Shown piece after piece: positions 38,036 through 47,854 of a DNA stretch of 64,000 nt. The notes under the pieces were generated by a model. The model saw nothing but the letters and a program-made list of their open reading frames with translations. It ran no database searches and had not been told where the DNA came from. How positions within the stretch are numbered: position 1 is the first letter of the stretch; every line of letters starts with the position of its first letter. The stretch comes from Mycolicibacterium komanii (GTDB lineage Bacteria; Actinomycetota; Actinomycetes; Mycobacteriales; Mycobacteriaceae), in NCBI RefSeq assembly GCF_001050035.1, contig NZ_CVTA01000007.1, positions 62,001 through 126,000 of the forward strand. Reading direction: 5' to 3'. A program made the position numbers and the translations under genes.

Positions 38036-39193
38036 ATGGTGTGGCAGGCTCGGCTCGTGGACCTGCCCGCACCGGATCCCGCGCTGCCCCACCTCGCCGA
38101 CGTCGTGCCCTCTGTTCTGTCGGCGATGGGCGCAGAAGGCTTCCACAACACCCTCGGGCTCCCCGATGACGTAGCCGGGGCCTGCGTGCTGCTGGTCGAC
38201 GGGCTGGGCGCCGACCTCCTCGACCGCCACGCCGCCGAAGCGCCCGCGATGGCGTCGCTGCGCGGTCGGGCGCTGACCGTCGGATTTCCGTCGACCACCG
38301 CCGCGGGTCTTGCGGCGGTCGGCACCGGCCGTCGCTCCGGTGAGCACGGGTTCGTCGGCTACTCCTTCCGCGTACCGGACGCCGGTGTCATCAACGCCTT
38401 ACGGTGGCGGCCGCACCCTTGGGGCCAGGACCTTCGCGACACGGTTGTGCCCGAACAGGTGCAGCCGATGCCGACCGCGTTCGAGCGGGCGACCTCGGCG
38501 GGTGTCGCTGTCAGCGTCATCTCGGGCGCCCAGTTCACCGGCTCAGGGCTGACCCGCGCGGTGCTGCGCGGCGGGCGCTACGTCGGCGTTCATGCGCTCG
38601 GCGACCTCGCCGCCGCCGTCCGGGCCACGGTGTCCGACCGCGGCTTCTGCTACGGCTACCACGCCGATCTCGACATGCTCGGGCACCTGTACGGCCCCGG
38701 ATCGCCTCAATGGCGCCTGCAGCTGCGGCAGATCGACACCCTCATCGCGTCGGTGGTCGAGGCTCTTCCGCCCGGCGGCCTGCTGGCCGTGGTGGCCGAC
38801 CACGGCATGGTCGAGGTCACCGACGCCGAAACGGTCGACGTCGATACCGCGCCCGCACTGCTGCAAGGGGTGCAGGCGATCGGCGGCGAGGCGCGGGCTC
38901 GACACCTCTATATAGAAGACGGCTCGCGCGACGACGTGCTCGCTGTGTGGCGGACCACGCTGGGTGAGCGCGCTTGGGTGCTCTCGCGCGACGAAGCCAT
39001 CGGGGCCGGCTGGTTCGGACCGCAGGTCAACGACGACGTCCGGCCCAGGATCGGCGACGTCGTCGTCGCCGCCCGCGGCTCTGCGGCGATCGTCCGCCGC
39101 ACCGTCGAACCGATGGAATCGTCACTGATCGGGCACCACGGCTCGCTCACCTTCGCTGAACAGACCGTCCCGTTGCTGGTGGCGGTCGGCTGA
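38036..39193 (+). CDS. Alkaline-phosphatase-superfamily phosphodiesterase / nucleotide pyrophosphatase
   Basis: The 385-residue protein contains the ordered metal-site motifs of PF01663-type enzymes: VLLVDGLGADLL (first Asp), FPSTTAAGLAAVGTG (Thr nucleophile region), DLDMLGHLYGPGS (Asp-x3-His), AVVADHGMVEV (Asp-His) and a late GHHGSL His. It should hydrolyse phosphodiester or pyrophosphate bonds using two zinc ions. No signal peptide is visible. It is divergent from the giant regulator, with only 64 nt between the two starts, so shared control is possible. A GTG seven codons downstream is an alternative start. Confidence 0.85.
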   Translation: MVWQARLVDLPAPDPALPHLADVVPSVLSAMGAEGFHNTLGLPDDVAGACVLLVDGLGADLLDRHAAEAPAMASLRGRALTVGFPSTTAAGLAAVGTGRRSGEHGFVGYSFRVPDAGVINALRWRPHPWGQDLRDTVVPEQVQPMPTAFERATSAGVAVSVISGAQFTGSGLTRAVLRGGRYVGVHALGDLAAAVRATVSDRGFCYGYHADLDMLGHLYGPGSPQWRLQLRQIDTLIASVVEALPPGGLLAVVADHGMVEVTDAETVDVDTAPALLQGVQAIGGEARARHLYIEDGSRDDVLAVWRTTLGERAWVLSRDEAIGAGWFGPQVNDDVRPRIGDVVVAARGSAAIVRRTVEPMESSLIGHHGSLTFAEQTVPLLVAVG

Positions 39194-39446
39194 ACCGCAC
39201 CCGCTTCGTTGCCTCGGGTTGCCGGGATAAGCCGAGTTACAAGGCATTTCAGATCTTGAACGGGCCGTGCTGCGGCAATTCGATTGCTGCGCCAACGAAT
39301 TGGCCAGTGGTAATCGACGTTGCTGAGTTAGCTTGAAAAGCAAGATTTTGCAAAGCTATTCGTGAAGTAGGCAATAGAAACCGCAGGCTGTGAACGCTGT
39401 CACAGAATTTGGCGGCGTTGCCGCGACGCTTGTAGCGTCCGACCGC

Positions 39447-40076
39447 ATGTTTGCTATTGCCACGCTTTTGACGCTTGTAAACCAGGTGTCCGGCACGCCG
39501 TACGTCTCCGGCGGCGACTCGCCGGCCGGTACCGACTGCTCGGGCCTGGTGTCTTGGGTGACGAATGCAGCCACCGGTCGGCCCGTCTACGGGGACCGGT
39601 TCAACACGGGAAACATCGAGAACGCCCTGCTCGAGCGCGGGTTCCAGTACGGCACCCAGCCGGGTGCGCTGGTGGTCGGCTGGAACAGCGGCCACACCGC
39701 GGCCACCCTGCCCGACGGCACGCCCGTCTCGTCCGGTGAGGGCGGCGGCGTGCGAGTCGGCGGCGGTGGCGCCTACCAGGGCCAGTTCACCAAGCACATG
39801 TTTCTGCCGGTGCCGCCCGAGCAGGCCATGGCCCCCGGTGCGCCGTCGGCGCCGGTCGTGATGATGGCCGGCCACGAGCCCGCGCCCCCGGCCGACCCGT
39901 TCGCACCGCCGCCGCCAGCCGACCCGTTCGCGCCCCCACCGCCGCCTCCGGCCGATCCGTTCGCACCGCCGCCGCCGTCGGTTTCGGCCCCGCCGCCCGC
40001 GGATCCCTTCGCGCCCCCGCCGCCGCCGGCCGATCCGTTCGCGCCGCCGCCACCGGCACCGCTGCCTCCGGCCTGA
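39447..40076 (+). CDS. NlpC/P60 (C40) peptidase-like protein with PPADPFAPPPP tail
   Basis: The catalytic domain has the C40 pattern: GTPYVSGGDSPAGTDCSGLV with the nucleophile Cys, and WNSGHTAATLPDG with the catalytic His. The last ~70 residues are five to six copies of ADPFAPPPP-like Pro-rich repeats, which resemble cell-wall-spanning or surface tails. C40 enzymes cut peptidoglycan stem peptides. No convincing signal peptide is seen with this ATG or with the in-frame GTG at 39390; the export route is unclear. A -10-like TAGCGT lies just upstream of the chosen ATG. Confidence 0.78.
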   Translation: MFAIATLLTLVNQVSGTPYVSGGDSPAGTDCSGLVSWVTNAATGRPVYGDRFNTGNIENALLERGFQYGTQPGALVVGWNSGHTAATLPDGTPVSSGEGGGVRVGGGGAYQGQFTKHMFLPVPPEQAMAPGAPSAPVVMMAGHEPAPPADPFAPPPPADPFAPPPPPPADPFAPPPPSVSAPPPADPFAPPPPPADPFAPPPPAPLPPA

Positions 40077-40107
40077 GCGCGACCCGCGCCCGGATAACCT
40101 CTGCGGC

Positions 40108-40854
40108 GTGATCGTGCTTCTTCCACCCTCGGAAACAAAGCGGGTCGGCGGCGACGGGCCACCACTGCGCCTGGAGTCGCTCAGCTCGCCGGAACTCGGG
40201 CCGCTGCGCACCGAACTCGTCGACGAGCTCGTGGACCTGGCCGCCGACCGGCCCGCCTGCCGGCGCGCCTTGGGGCTGTCCGCCTCGCAAGACGCCGAGA
40301 TCGATCGGAACGCCGAGCTGCGCAGCGCCCCGACGCTGGCGGCGATCAGCCGCTACACCGGTGTCCTCTACGACGCCCTGGACGTCGGGTCGCTGAGTGG
40401 CGCCGCCGCTTCCCGTGCACGGTCGCGGTTGGCCGTCGGCTCGGCGCTGTTCGGGGTGTTGCGCGCCGACGATCCGGTACCGCCGTACCGGCTCTCGGCG
40501 ACGTCGAAGCTGCCAGAACGGCCGACGCTGGCAGCGCGGTGGCGCCCACTGCTGGAACCCGTGCTCGCCAAGTGGGCGGCCGACGAGCTCGTCGTGGATC
40601 TCCGATCTGGTTCGTATGCGGCGCTCGGTCGGCTCCCCGACGCCGTCCGCGTCGACGTGGTTGCCGAGCATTCCGACGGCCGCCGCAGCGTCGTGACCCA
40701 CTTCAACAAGGCTCACAAGGGGCGACTCGCGCGCGTCTTGGCGAGCACACGATCCGAACCGGCCGATGCGGCGGCGGTTGCCGCCGTGGCGCGGCGCGCC
40801 GGGATGCGGGTGGAGCGCCGCGGGGACGAGTTGACCGTCGTCGTCGACGCCTGA
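40108..40854 (+). CDS. yaaA: YaaA-family peroxide stress protein
   Basis: The 248-residue protein begins with the YaaA hallmark MIVLLPPSETK and carries ALDVGSLS, FGVLRADDPVPPYRLSATSK, a central LVVDLRSGSY, and the HFNKAHKGRLAR segment conserved in the DUF328 fold. In E. coli YaaA limits iron-driven oxidative damage and binds DNA. It follows the C40 gene by 31 nt and converges on the secreted-protein gene with a 9-nt gap. Confidence 0.88.
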   Translation: MIVLLPPSETKRVGGDGPPLRLESLSSPELGPLRTELVDELVDLAADRPACRRALGLSASQDAEIDRNAELRSAPTLAAISRYTGVLYDALDVGSLSGAAASRARSRLAVGSALFGVLRADDPVPPYRLSATSKLPERPTLAARWRPLLEPVLAKWAADELVVDLRSGSYAALGRLPDAVRVDVVAEHSDGRRSVVTHFNKAHKGRLARVLASTRSEPADAAAVAAVARRAGMRVERRGDELTVVVDA

Positions 40855-40863
40855 CCGGACGCG

Positions 40864-41352
40864 TCAGATCTTGACGATCATGTCGCTGGTGTAGAACTCC
40901 GCGGGATTCTGCGAGAACGGGTCGGGACGGGTGATCCACACCCATACCCCCGTCGCGCCCGGCTCGACGCTGTCATGAAGGCTGACGGAGCCGTGCCCAA
41001 CGCCGTCGGTCTGCAACGGTGCCATGACGACACCGGGATCTCCGCCGAGGCAGGGCGCCGAAGACGGGCGCGGAAGCTGAATGAGCCTGACGTCGTACCG
41101 CGTGTTGGGTATCGCCAAATCGAGGTTGACGTTCGCGGTCACATCCGAGCCGTTCGTGCTCACGACGTTTGTGGCCCGTGCATAGCCGGTCGGTCCGTTG
41201 TAGTCGGTTTCGCTGTAATCGCAGCGCCGGGACACCTGGTTCATCGGGACGAACGTGTCCGCCCCGGCGACGCCGGCGCCGGTGAGAAGCCCGACGGGTG
41301 CCGCGGTCATGAATGCGGCGGCGGAAGCCATCAATCGGATCGGTCGGCGCAT
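40864..41352 (-). CDS. Secreted hypothetical protein
   Basis: The 162-residue product starts MRRPIRLMASAAAFMTAAPV and has a signal peptide ending near AGVAGA. The mature domain appears all-beta, with alternating hydrophobic stretches (VTANVNLDLAIPNTRYDV; GVWVWITRPDPFS), two Cys residues (RRCDYSE and APCLGGD) and a C-terminal SDMIVKI. No enzymatic motif is visible. The ATG was chosen for its position before the basic n-region; the upstream extension is unlikely to be translated. Function unknown. Confidence 0.7.
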   Translation of the reverse strand: MRRPIRLMASAAAFMTAAPVGLLTGAGVAGADTFVPMNQVSRRCDYSETDYNGPTGYARATNVVSTNGSDVTANVNLDLAIPNTRYDVRLIQLPRPSSAPCLGGDPGVVMAPLQTDGVGHGSVSLHDSVEPGATGVWVWITRPDPFSQNPAEFYTSDMIVKI

Positions 41353-41474
41353 GTCTTCATCCCCGTTCCTCGTCCGCGGCGGTGCAGTGCACCCACGGGA
41401 TTGACGTTCGTCGCTACCGTAAACCACCCGTCACCCGCACCGGACCGGTTCGCCGGGTCTTCGCGGCACGGCGA

Positions 41475-43106
<1,632 letters not shown>

Positions 43107-43203
43107 GGACCTCTCCCCGGTGGCTGGCTCGATGACGCCATGATCGTCGATGTCCAGGCGTTTCGACGGGAAACCGCGCATCGCGTCGCTAGCATCTGCG
43201 GTC

Positions 43204-43578
43204 ATGGTTCAACCGAGCTATCCCGGCTATCCGCCACCGCAGCCGTACAAGCGGCCGGTGTCCGGCGCCGACATCGCGGCGTCGATCGTCGCGCTGGCGA
43301 TCACCGCGGGGATGATCGCCGTCGGGGCTTTCTTCGGACTGTTCTCGCTGGCGTTCCTGGACCACTGCCCGCCCGAGACCTGCAGCGAGGAAGGCGCGGT
43401 CAACGCCGTTTTCACCGCCGTGCTGTTGGCGGCCGCGATCGGCGTGGCCGGACTGATCGCGACGGTCGTGCAGCTGGTGCGGCGTGCGCCGGGCTGGCCG
43501 TTCGCGTTGGGAACTTTCGGGTTGTGCCTGGCCACATTCGTCGTCGGTGGCTTCGCCTACACCACGGCGGTCGGCTGA
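43204..43578 (+). CDS. Small membrane protein with Pro-rich N-terminus
   Basis: The 124-residue protein opens with a Tyr/Pro-rich cytosolic segment (MVQPSYPGYPPPQPYKRPVS), followed by three hydrophobic segments (IAASIVALAITAGMIAVGAF; AVLLAAAIGVAGLIATVV; GLCLATFVVGGFAYTTAV). A short loop carries a Cys pair (HCPPETC). Similar small proteins are frequent in mycobacterial genomes and have no assigned function. It is divergent from fadD with a 97-nt gap. Confidence 0.68.
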   Translation: MVQPSYPGYPPPQPYKRPVSGADIAASIVALAITAGMIAVGAFFGLFSLAFLDHCPPETCSEEGAVNAVFTAVLLAAAIGVAGLIATVVQLVRRAPGWPFALGTFGLCLATFVVGGFAYTTAVG

Positions 43579-43619
43579 AACACCCGAGCGCCCGGGCAAT
43601 CTGGCCTACCGTGGGTCGG

Positions 43620-43859
43620 GTGGAAACACACCCGGCAAAAGCCCCCGGCCTGGTAGCGGTCGAGGCACTGCGCTCAGGGGACCCCGTCGTCGACGTCAAC
43701 GGTGGCGGTCAGCATTACACGGTGTTGGAGGCCAAGGACCTGGGCGAGGGATGTGTCGTCCTCGAACTTGAGTCGAAGGCCCACGACGAACTGCGGGTGA
43801 TCGAGATGACGTTCCCCGCCGGTTACCAGATGGAAGTATCGCCCCGCCGACTGCTGTAG
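43620..43859 (+). CDS. Small conserved-looking hypothetical protein (79 aa)
   Basis: The 79-residue frame starts at a GTG and reads as a compact beta-rich protein (VEALRSGDPVVDVNGGGQHY, VLELESKAHDELRVIEMTFP, then YQMEVSPRRLL) with normal high-GC third-position use. It sits between the small membrane-protein gene and the thioesterase-like gene on the same strand, with 34 nt to the next. I do not recognise a family. The frame lies inside a much longer open frame whose upstream part is only the antisense shadow of fadD. Confidence 0.55.
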   Translation: METHPAKAPGLVAVEALRSGDPVVDVNGGGQHYTVLEAKDLGEGCVVLELESKAHDELRVIEMTFPAGYQMEVSPRRLL

Positions 43860-43893
43860 AACGCCGTCGGCGTCACCTCAGATAGGAGCACGC

Positions 43894-44742
43894 GTGCTGC
43901 GCGATATCCGCGAGTTGTCCGATTCACCCGAGGAGTACGCAGAGGAACTGCGCAGGCGCTGGGGCGGACTGCTGAGCTATCGCTACATCGGCCGCAGTTA
44001 CGCGCAGATGGACCTCGTCGAGGAGGACAACACCGTCACCGTGCGCCGCGACATGCGCGACGCGGCCGGTGGGCTGCTGTTCGCGGTGCTGGGCATCTCG
44101 GCGCCCGAGAGCGGGCACATGTCCGACCTGGAGGCGGTGCCGAACCCGGTCATCCACTCCTGCCAGATCCTCGACCCGGGCCGCGACGTCAAATGCTTCG
44201 AGGTGGTGTCCGAGGAATTGCGGGTCGGGCGCCAGATGGGCTACAGCCGCGCGAAGATCGTCGACGCCGACAACCCGGACCGCGTGCTCGCCCTGATCGA
44301 AGGGCAGGGCGTCAGCATCGGCGTCCCCCCGGAGGGCCTGGAACGGATGGAGGCCAATCCGCTCAACATCGTCGACTCACCCGATCTGCCGCCACTGTGG
44401 CAGGTCTTCGGTGGCCGCCGCCGACCCGACGGCCGCTGGGGTCTACCGGAGCTGTCGGTCGAGGTCGCATCGCCCGACGCGGCGCTGCACGTCGGACCGC
44501 AGTTCGTCATCCTCGAGACCGCCGCCATCGACGCCGCGGCCGCCGCCGCTGGAACCGACCGTCTGCACGGAGTGTCCTGCCACGTGATGTTCATGGCGCG
44601 CGGCAAGGCCGGCCCGTTCCGGGTGGACACCGAACCGGTCCGTGGGTCCGACGGCACCGTGGCCGTGCGGGTGTTGATGCACGACGAGGGCGCCGACGAC
44701 CGCGTCACCACCGCGGCGGCATACGTATTTCGGGTGGCATAG
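43894..44742 (+). CDS. Hypothetical protein, possible hotdog-fold thioesterase
   Basis: The 282-residue protein has two similar alpha/beta halves: VTVRRDMRDAAGGLLFAVLG with the later YSRAKIVDADNPDRVLALIE, and VSCHVMFMARGKAGPFRVDT with VAVRVLMHDEGADDRVTTAA. These look like paired long-helix/strand hotdog units of acyl-CoA thioesterases, but the catalytic Asp/Glu cannot be placed with confidence. It precedes an alpha/beta hydrolase gene by 39 nt on the same strand. The thioesterase call is tentative. Confidence 0.6.
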   Translation: MLRDIRELSDSPEEYAEELRRRWGGLLSYRYIGRSYAQMDLVEEDNTVTVRRDMRDAAGGLLFAVLGISAPESGHMSDLEAVPNPVIHSCQILDPGRDVKCFEVVSEELRVGRQMGYSRAKIVDADNPDRVLALIEGQGVSIGVPPEGLERMEANPLNIVDSPDLPPLWQVFGGRRRPDGRWGLPELSVEVASPDAALHVGPQFVILETAAIDAAAAAAGTDRLHGVSCHVMFMARGKAGPFRVDTEPVRGSDGTVAVRVLMHDEGADDRVTTAAAYVFRVA

Positions 44743-44781
44743 GCCGACAGCGCCCTCGAGCCGCCATGAGACACTTCCGTC

Positions 44782-45705
44782 ATGGTTGTCGCAATCGCCC
44801 GCCCCAAGCTCGAGGGCAACGTCGCTGTCGGTGAAGACCGCCGTATCGGATTCGCCGAGTTCGGCGACCCGCAGGGCCGTGCCATCTTCTGGTTGCACGG
44901 CACCCCGGGTGCTCGCCGCCAGATCCCGATGGAGGCCCGCATCTACGCCGAGAAGGCGAACATCCGGCTCATCGGCCTCGATCGTCCCGGTATCGGGTCG
45001 TCGACCCCACATCGGTACGAACGGGTCGTCGACTTCGCCGACGACCTGCGCACGATCGCTGACACTCTGGGCATCGACAAGATGGCCGTCGTCGGTCTGT
45101 CCGGTGGCGGCCCGTACACGCTCGGGGTCGCCGCCGCGATGCCCGACCGCGTCGTCGTCGCGGGCGTGATCGGCGGCGTCGCCCCGACCGTCGGCCCCGA
45201 CGCGATCCCCGGCGGGCTCATGGGCAACCTCGGCACGCGCGTCGCACCGCTGCTGCAGTACGCGGGAATCCCGGTCGGGCTGCTGGCCTCGGCTCTGATC
45301 CGGTTCATCAAACCGGTCGCCTCCCCCATCACCGACCTCTACGGCCGCGTGTCACCTGAGGCGGACCGCCGGCTGCTGGCCCGGCCGGAGATCAAGGCGA
45401 TGTTCCTCGACGACCTGCTCAACGGCAGCCGCAAGCAGTTGGCGGCCCCGTTCTCCGACATCGTCGTCTTCGCCCACGACTGGGGTTTCCGGCTCGACGA
45501 GATCACGGTGCCGGTGCGCTGGTGGCACGGCGACGCCGACCACATCGTTCCGTTCCGCCATGGTGAGCACGTCGTCTCGAGGCTCCGCGACGCCGAGCTG
45601 TCCACGATGCCCGGCGAAAGTCACCTCGCCGGCCTCGGCCGCGCCGAGGAGATCCTGCAGACGATGTTGAAGGTGTGGGACGAAGACCAGGAGCCGCGGT
45701 CCTAG
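44782..45705 (+). CDS. Alpha/beta hydrolase
   Basis: The 307-residue protein contains the oxyanion motif FWLHGTPGARRQI, a Asp-rich DRPGIGSSTPH segment, the nucleophile elbow AVVGLSGGGPYTLGVAAAMP, an acidic region WWHGDADHIVPFRHGEH and the catalytic His in MPGESHLAGLGRAEE. The triad is complete. It may be esterase, lipase or epoxide-hydrolase-like; no cap-specific motif decides. It ends at a GC hairpin shared with the convergent small gene. Confidence 0.85.
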   Translation: MVVAIARPKLEGNVAVGEDRRIGFAEFGDPQGRAIFWLHGTPGARRQIPMEARIYAEKANIRLIGLDRPGIGSSTPHRYERVVDFADDLRTIADTLGIDKMAVVGLSGGGPYTLGVAAAMPDRVVVAGVIGGVAPTVGPDAIPGGLMGNLGTRVAPLLQYAGIPVGLLASALIRFIKPVASPITDLYGRVSPEADRRLLARPEIKAMFLDDLLNGSRKQLAAPFSDIVVFAHDWGFRLDEITVPVRWWHGDADHIVPFRHGEHVVSRLRDAELSTMPGESHLAGLGRAEEILQTMLKVWDEDQEPRS

Positions 45706-45712
45706 CCGCGGC
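45693..45712. terminator. 7-bp GC hairpin between convergent genes
   Basis: GCCGCGG pairs with CCGCGGC across a 6-nt loop that contains the stop codon of the hydrolase gene. It lies at the junction of two convergent genes and may end transcription from both sides. No T-tract is present. Confidence 0.4.
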
Positions 45713-45718
45713 GACCGT

Positions 45719-45946
45719 TCAGCGGCTGCGGGCCAACCAGCCCGAGACCGTGGACAGGTCGCGGCTGTAGGCCATGAGAATGTCGTCGTGGTACAGCGCA
45801 CCGCCGCTGATCGCGTCGTTGCCCTGCCAAATCACGTGGATACGCACCGGACTGCGCGTGTAGTAGTCGGTACGGTCCGCGTCTCTGCGGTCCCATCCGG
45901 CCTCGACGGCGCGTTCGGACAGCTCTTCGCGCGCGTTTTCCGCCAT
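45719..45946 (-). CDS. Small conserved mycobacterial protein (75 aa)
   Basis: The product starts MAENAREELSERAVEAGWDR and ends GALYHDDILMAYSRDLSTVS, then GWLARSR. It contains TDYYTRSPVRIHVIWQGNDA. A strong CAGGAGGAG ribosome-binding site precedes the ATG, so the gene is very likely real. I recall similar short proteins near cinA in other mycobacteria, but no function is known. No membrane helix or signal peptide is present. Confidence 0.7.
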   Translation of the reverse strand: MAENAREELSERAVEAGWDRRDADRTDYYTRSPVRIHVIWQGNDAISGGALYHDDILMAYSRDLSTVSGWLARSR

Positions 45947-46024
45947 CGGTACTCCTCCTGTGTCGGACCCGTAGGTTAGCCGATCGGCGTGGCGCCGCTG
46001 CAGGAGGCTTCGGACGCGCACCGG

Positions 46025-47284
46025 TCAGCTCAACGCTCGGCGCAGCAGGTGCATCGCGACGGTTGTGGACCGCTCGCGGATGTCGGCCCGGTCGCCGGGC
46101 ATCCGCATCGAGCGGGTGACGACGGTGCCGTCGGCCAGTTTGAGGCTGAAGCAGACCGTGCCGACCGGCTTGTCGGCGGTGCCGCCGCCGGGGCCGGCGA
46201 TGCCGGTAATCGCGAGGGCGGTGTCGGCCTTGAACCGGTTCAGCGCGCCGTCGGCCATCGCCTCGGCGACGGGTTCGGACACCGCGCCGTGTTCGACTAT
46301 CAGCGCCGGGTCGACGCCGAGCAGTTCGCTCTTGGCGTCGTTCGCGTAGGCCACCACCGCCCCGGCGACATACGCTGACGAACCCGCGAGGTCGGTCAGC
46401 CTCGCCGCCAGCAGCCCACCTGTGCACGACTCGGCGGTCGCGATGCGTCGCCCGGTCAGCAGCCCGGCGACCTGCTCGTCGACGCGGGAGCCGTCCTCGG
46501 AGAACAGCGCATCGCCGTGGCGATCGCGCAGCAGAGCGATCAGCTCGGTGTAGGTCTGCGCGGCGTCGGGCTCGTAGCGGGTGACGATCTCGAGTTCACC
46601 GCGCCGCAGACAGGTGGTGATCTCGAGCCGTTCGAAGCCGGCGATGTCGCGCTCGGCGTCGCGCAGCGTGTCGGCCAGACCGGACTCCGGGACGCCGAAC
46701 ATCCGCACCATCTCCTGGCGGTACTCCGTGCGGTCCGCGATCGCCTCCTGCACGGCGGCGGTCTGCAACGCCAACGGCCACATCGGCTGCAGCTCGCGCG
46801 GCGGGCCGGGCAGCACGACGACCGTCGGCGTGCCGGCGACCACGACACCCGGCGCGGTGCCCACCGGGTCGATCACATCGGCACCTTCGGGGATCAGGGC
46901 CTGTTTGCGGTTCGCCGCCTGGATCGCCTCGGCGTCGACGTTGGGAAAGCGGGCCATCAACCGCGACACGATGTCGCCGATCTTGCGCTCGAGTCGGTTG
47001 TCCAACACCAATTTTCGGCCGGTGAACCGGGCGACGGTCTCGACCGTCATATCGTCGGCGGTGGGGCCGAGGCCGCCGCTGGTGATGATGAGGTCCACAC
47101 CCTCGGCGGCCAGGAACCGCAGCTGCGCCTCGATGTCGCCGGGCCGGTCACCGCACATCGTGATGTGTGCGAGCTCGACTCCCAACTCCAGCAGCCGATC
47201 GGCGAGCCAAGGTCCGTTGAGGTCCTGCACCCGGCCCGTGAGGACCTCCGTACCGGTGACGACGATGCCCGCGCGTGCGCTCAC
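46025..47284 (-). CDS. cinA: CinA-family protein (NMN deamidase / ADP-ribose pyrophosphatase-like)
   Basis: The 419-residue protein has the N-terminal MoaB/MogA-like COG1058 domain ([20 protein letters not shown], then [20 protein letters not shown]) and the C-terminal PncC domain ([57 protein letters not shown]). CinA proteins recycle pyridine nucleotides; in M. tuberculosis CinA also cleaves NAD-drug adducts including those of isoniazid. That is of interest because katG is in the same window. The start is GTG. It is divergent from a thioesterase gene. Confidence 0.93.
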   Translation of the reverse strand: MSARAGIVVTGTEVLTGRVQDLNGPWLADRLLELGVELAHITMCGDRPGDIEAQLRFLAAEGVDLIITSGGLGPTADDMTVETVARFTGRKLVLDNRLERKIGDIVSRLMARFPNVDAEAIQAANRKQALIPEGADVIDPVGTAPGVVVAGTPTVVVLPGPPRELQPMWPLALQTAAVQEAIADRTEYRQEMVRMFGVPESGLADTLRDAERDIAGFERLEITTCLRRGELEIVTRYEPDAAQTYTELIALLRDRHGDALFSEDGSRVDEQVAGLLTGRRIATAESCTGGLLAARLTDLAGSSAYVAGAVVAYANDAKSELLGVDPALIVEHGAVSEPVAEAMADGALNRFKADTALAITGIAGPGGGTADKPVGTVCFSLKLADGTVVTRSMRMPGDRADIRERSTTVAMHLLRRALS

Positions 47285-47326
47285 GAGCTACGACATTACG
47301 CACCCGACACCGCGGCGGCGCACGGC

Positions 47327-47341
47327 GGTAATGTCATTACC
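47327..47341. promoter_or_regulatory. Perfect 7-1-7 palindrome GGTAATG-T-CATTACC
   Basis: The inverted repeat lies between divergent cinA and the thioesterase gene and ends one base before the preferred thioesterase ATG. It includes an upstream in-frame ATG, which makes the downstream ATG the better start. It may be an operator. No regulator gene is adjacent. Confidence 0.5.
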
Positions 47342-47342
47342 C

Positions 47343-47729
47343 ATGACGGCACCCAAGTCGCTTCGCGAGTTGTTCGACCAACTCGGCCTGACGGAGGTGC
47401 CATCGCCCGACGGCACCGTGACGATGGAGATGCCCGTCGACGAACGGACCACCAACACCGCCGGCGGCCTGCAGGGCGGGTTGGTCGCGACGATGGCCGA
47501 TGTGACCGCCGGTCAACTCGCCGCCCGGGCCACCCCGTTCGGTCACGCGATCGCCACCACGGACCTGTTCATCCGTTACCTGAGGCCGATCAAGATAGGG
47601 CCCGCCAGGGCGGTCGCGCGGATCCTGCGCACCGGCAAACGCTCCGTGGTGGTCCAGGTCGACATCTACCGCGGCAACGACGACGAGGTCGGCGCGACCG
47701 CGACGGTCAACTTCGCCGCCGTCGACTGA
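47343..47729 (+). CDS. PaaI-type hotdog thioesterase
   Basis: The 128-residue protein matches the PaaI/4HBT pattern: MPVDERTTNTAGGLQGGLVA with the substrate-pocket Asn/Gly region, then ATMADVTAGQLAARATP, TTDLFIRYLRPIKIGPARAV and a final VGATATVNFAA strand. Such enzymes hydrolyse aryl- or acyl-CoA thioesters as homotetramers. The downstream ATG was preferred because an upstream one lies in a palindrome. The final codons fall in the first copy of an 18-bp tandem repeat. Confidence 0.85.
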   Translation: MTAPKSLRELFDQLGLTEVPSPDGTVTMEMPVDERTTNTAGGLQGGLVATMADVTAGQLAARATPFGHAIATTDLFIRYLRPIKIGPARAVARILRTGKRSVVVQVDIYRGNDDEVGATATVNFAAVD

Positions 47730-47777
47730 CCCACCCTCGCCGACTGACCCACCCTCGCCGACTGACCCACCCTCGCC
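47724..47777 (+). repeat. Three exact copies of an 18-bp tandem repeat
   Basis: GACTGACCCACCCTCGCC occurs three times head to tail with no mismatch. The first copy contains the stop codon of the thioesterase gene, so extra copies would lie downstream of coding sequence. It is VNTR-like. Confidence 0.9.
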
Positions 47778-47854
47778 GAGTGTGGGGTTATGTCACGCTC
47801 GCGCCGCGAAAGAGGTGCGGGTAACCCACGTTCGGCGCCGACTGACTGAACGCG

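Noticed and set aside
37972..38325. 118-residue N-terminal extension of the giant regulator
   Set aside because: It overlaps the divergent phosphodiesterase gene, is Ser/Arg-rich without domain resemblance, and the SARP winged helix starts normally from the downstream ATG.
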